DNA of 7,409 nucleotides, taken from assembly GCA_030017935.1 (NCBI GenBank), contig JASEGF010000101.1:1-7409 (forward strand). The letters run 5' to 3'. The position numbers were made by a program, and so were the translations under genes. This DNA is from Bacteroidales bacterium. GTDB taxonomy: Bacteria; Bacteroidota; Bacteroidia; Bacteroidales; DTU049. The notes under the pieces were generated by a model. The model did no database searches, was not told where the DNA came from, and saw only the letters and a list, made by a program, of their open reading frames with translations. Every line of letters begins with the position of its first letter. Position 1 is the stretch's first letter. Of the stretch, positions 7,099 through 7,409 are shown piece by piece.

Positions 7099-7186
7099 AA
7101 TTAATTATTATAAAATTTACTTTTAATTACGAAATTAATGAATTTTTAGTATTTAAATCGATATTTTAATATTAGGGCTTTAGAAT

Positions 7187-7198
7187 AAAGAATTCTTT
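7187..7198. repeat. Twelve-base perfect palindrome
   Basis: AAAGAATTCTTT is its own reverse complement and lies about 90 bases upstream of the moxR start and 160 upstream of the rightward gene. A dimeric regulator could bind here, but palindromes of this size occur by chance in AT-rich DNA, so the role is not established. Confidence 0.3.
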
Positions 7199-7218
7199 TG
7201 ATTATTTCTGTGTATACT

Positions 7219-7260
7219 AATTTTTGAGAGGGATAATTTATAAATGTTTGTAAGGGATAA
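7219..7260 (+). repeat. Two 18-base direct repeats with a 24-base period
   Basis: AATTTTTGAGAGGGATAA (7219-7236) and AATGTTTGTAAGGGATAA (7243-7260) agree at 15 of 18 positions and share AGGGATAA exactly. The copies start 24 bases apart, a little over two helical turns. They lie roughly 70 to 110 bases upstream of the rightward promoter, as expected for an activator site, although a small tandem duplication would look the same. Confidence 0.45.
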
Positions 7261-7331
7261 GGGGTGGGAGAGAGGTTAGTTATTTTTGTAAAATGTTTAG
7301 AAAATCATATGCTTATATTTAAAAAGATTTA

Positions 7332-7339
7332 TATCTTTG
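7332..7339 (+). promoter_or_regulatory. Bacteroidota-type promoter (-7 box) for the right-edge gene
   Basis: TATCTTTG matches TAnnTTTG exactly and is followed by CA, a common continuation in this phylum. A TATG at 7308-7311, with 20 bases between, is the best partial match to the -33 TTTG element; it is weak. Transcription would begin near 7345, leaving a leader of about a dozen bases before the ATG at 7357. The exact -7 match together with the downstream start makes this the best promoter in the window. Confidence 0.6.
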
Positions 7340-7356
7340 CAACAAAATTTTTTTAT

Positions 7357-7409
7357 ATGAAAGACATAGTATCAAACCTCAAAGAGCACCTATCACAGGG
7401 CAAACAACT
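7357..7409 (+). CDS. Start of an unidentified gene, cut by the right edge
   Basis: An ATG at 7357 opens a frame with no stop up to the window edge, reading MKDIVSNLKEHLSQGKQ. It is placed 17 bases after a good Bacteroidota -7 box and in divergent orientation to moxR, which supports it as a true start. The N-terminus looks like an amphipathic helix of a soluble protein with no signal peptide. I do not recognise the family from 17 residues and assign no function. Confidence 0.55.
   Translation, partial: MKDIVSNLKEHLSQGKQ

Larger units (their letters stand above)
7099..7356. other. Divergent intergenic control region (258 bases)
   Basis: This stretch lies between the moxR start (-) and a new gene start (+), so it should hold the promoters of both. 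The right end has a good Bacteroidota promoter facing right. Also present are a 12-base palindrome (7187-7198), an 18-base direct repeat and a G-rich purine tract. I found no clean TAnnTTTG box facing moxR. No gene or RNA is recognised in it. Confidence 0.6.

Noticed and set aside
5694..7126. Short + strand open frames inside the DUF58 and moxR genes (5694-5888, 6560-6787 and 6899-7126)
   Set aside because: All are antisense to genes with complete diagnostic motifs and show no domain of their own.
7130..7137. TAATTTCG on the - strand as the -7 box of the moxR promoter
   Set aside because: It differs from TAnnTTTG at one position and has no TTTG at the expected upstream distance. The 30-base distance to the start is suitable, but the evidence is too thin.

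Overview
The window is AT-rich DNA from a member of the Bacteroidota, probably Bacteroidales-like and possibly a lineage with a reduced genome. Four things point there. The alpha subunit of ATP synthase resembles the Bacteroidota form. The ATP synthase operon ends at the gamma gene instead of continuing into atpD-atpC. A MoxR / DUF58 / signal-peptide protein / BatA aerotolerance-type cluster is present. Gene starts lack Shine-Dalgarno sequences and have A-rich leaders, and one promoter matches the Bacteroidota -7 box (TAnnTTTG). I cannot name the species.

Layout. (1) Positions 1-2939, + strand: the 3' end of an F-type ATP synthase operon, with atpH (delta, cut by the left edge), atpA (alpha) and atpG (gamma). 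A strong hairpin just after atpG probably terminates it. (2) Positions 2940-3241: a 302-base convergent gap with no convincing gene. It holds that hairpin, a 21-base imperfect inverted repeat enclosing about 150 bases, and a smaller bulged hairpin inside it. (3) Positions 3242-7098, - strand: a tight four-gene operon read right to left, moxR (AAA+ ATPase), a DUF58 MIDAS protein, a signal-peptide plus single-membrane-helix protein, and batA (membrane VWA protein). Two junctions overlap and one gap is 17 bases, so the genes are almost certainly co-transcribed. (4) Positions 7099-7356: a divergent intergenic region with an 18-base direct repeat, a G-rich purine tract, a 12-base palindrome and a good Bacteroidota promoter. 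(5) Positions 7357-7409: the first codons of an unidentified + strand gene cut by the right edge.

How the parts work. Delta, alpha and gamma belong to the stator stalk, catalytic head and rotor of one membrane ATP synthase. The four minus-strand proteins form a plausible envelope machine: a cytoplasmic MoxR ATPase, a DUF58 adaptor with a metal-binding VWA-like domain, and two membrane partners. Such sets are linked in the literature to stress tolerance and envelope maintenance, but the exact biochemical role is not settled.

Most of the window is conserved core content. The parts most worth a second look are the early end of the bat cluster after batA, the inverted-repeat element exactly at the junction between the two operons, and the repeat-bearing divergent control region. 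I see no clear new multi-gene system here.
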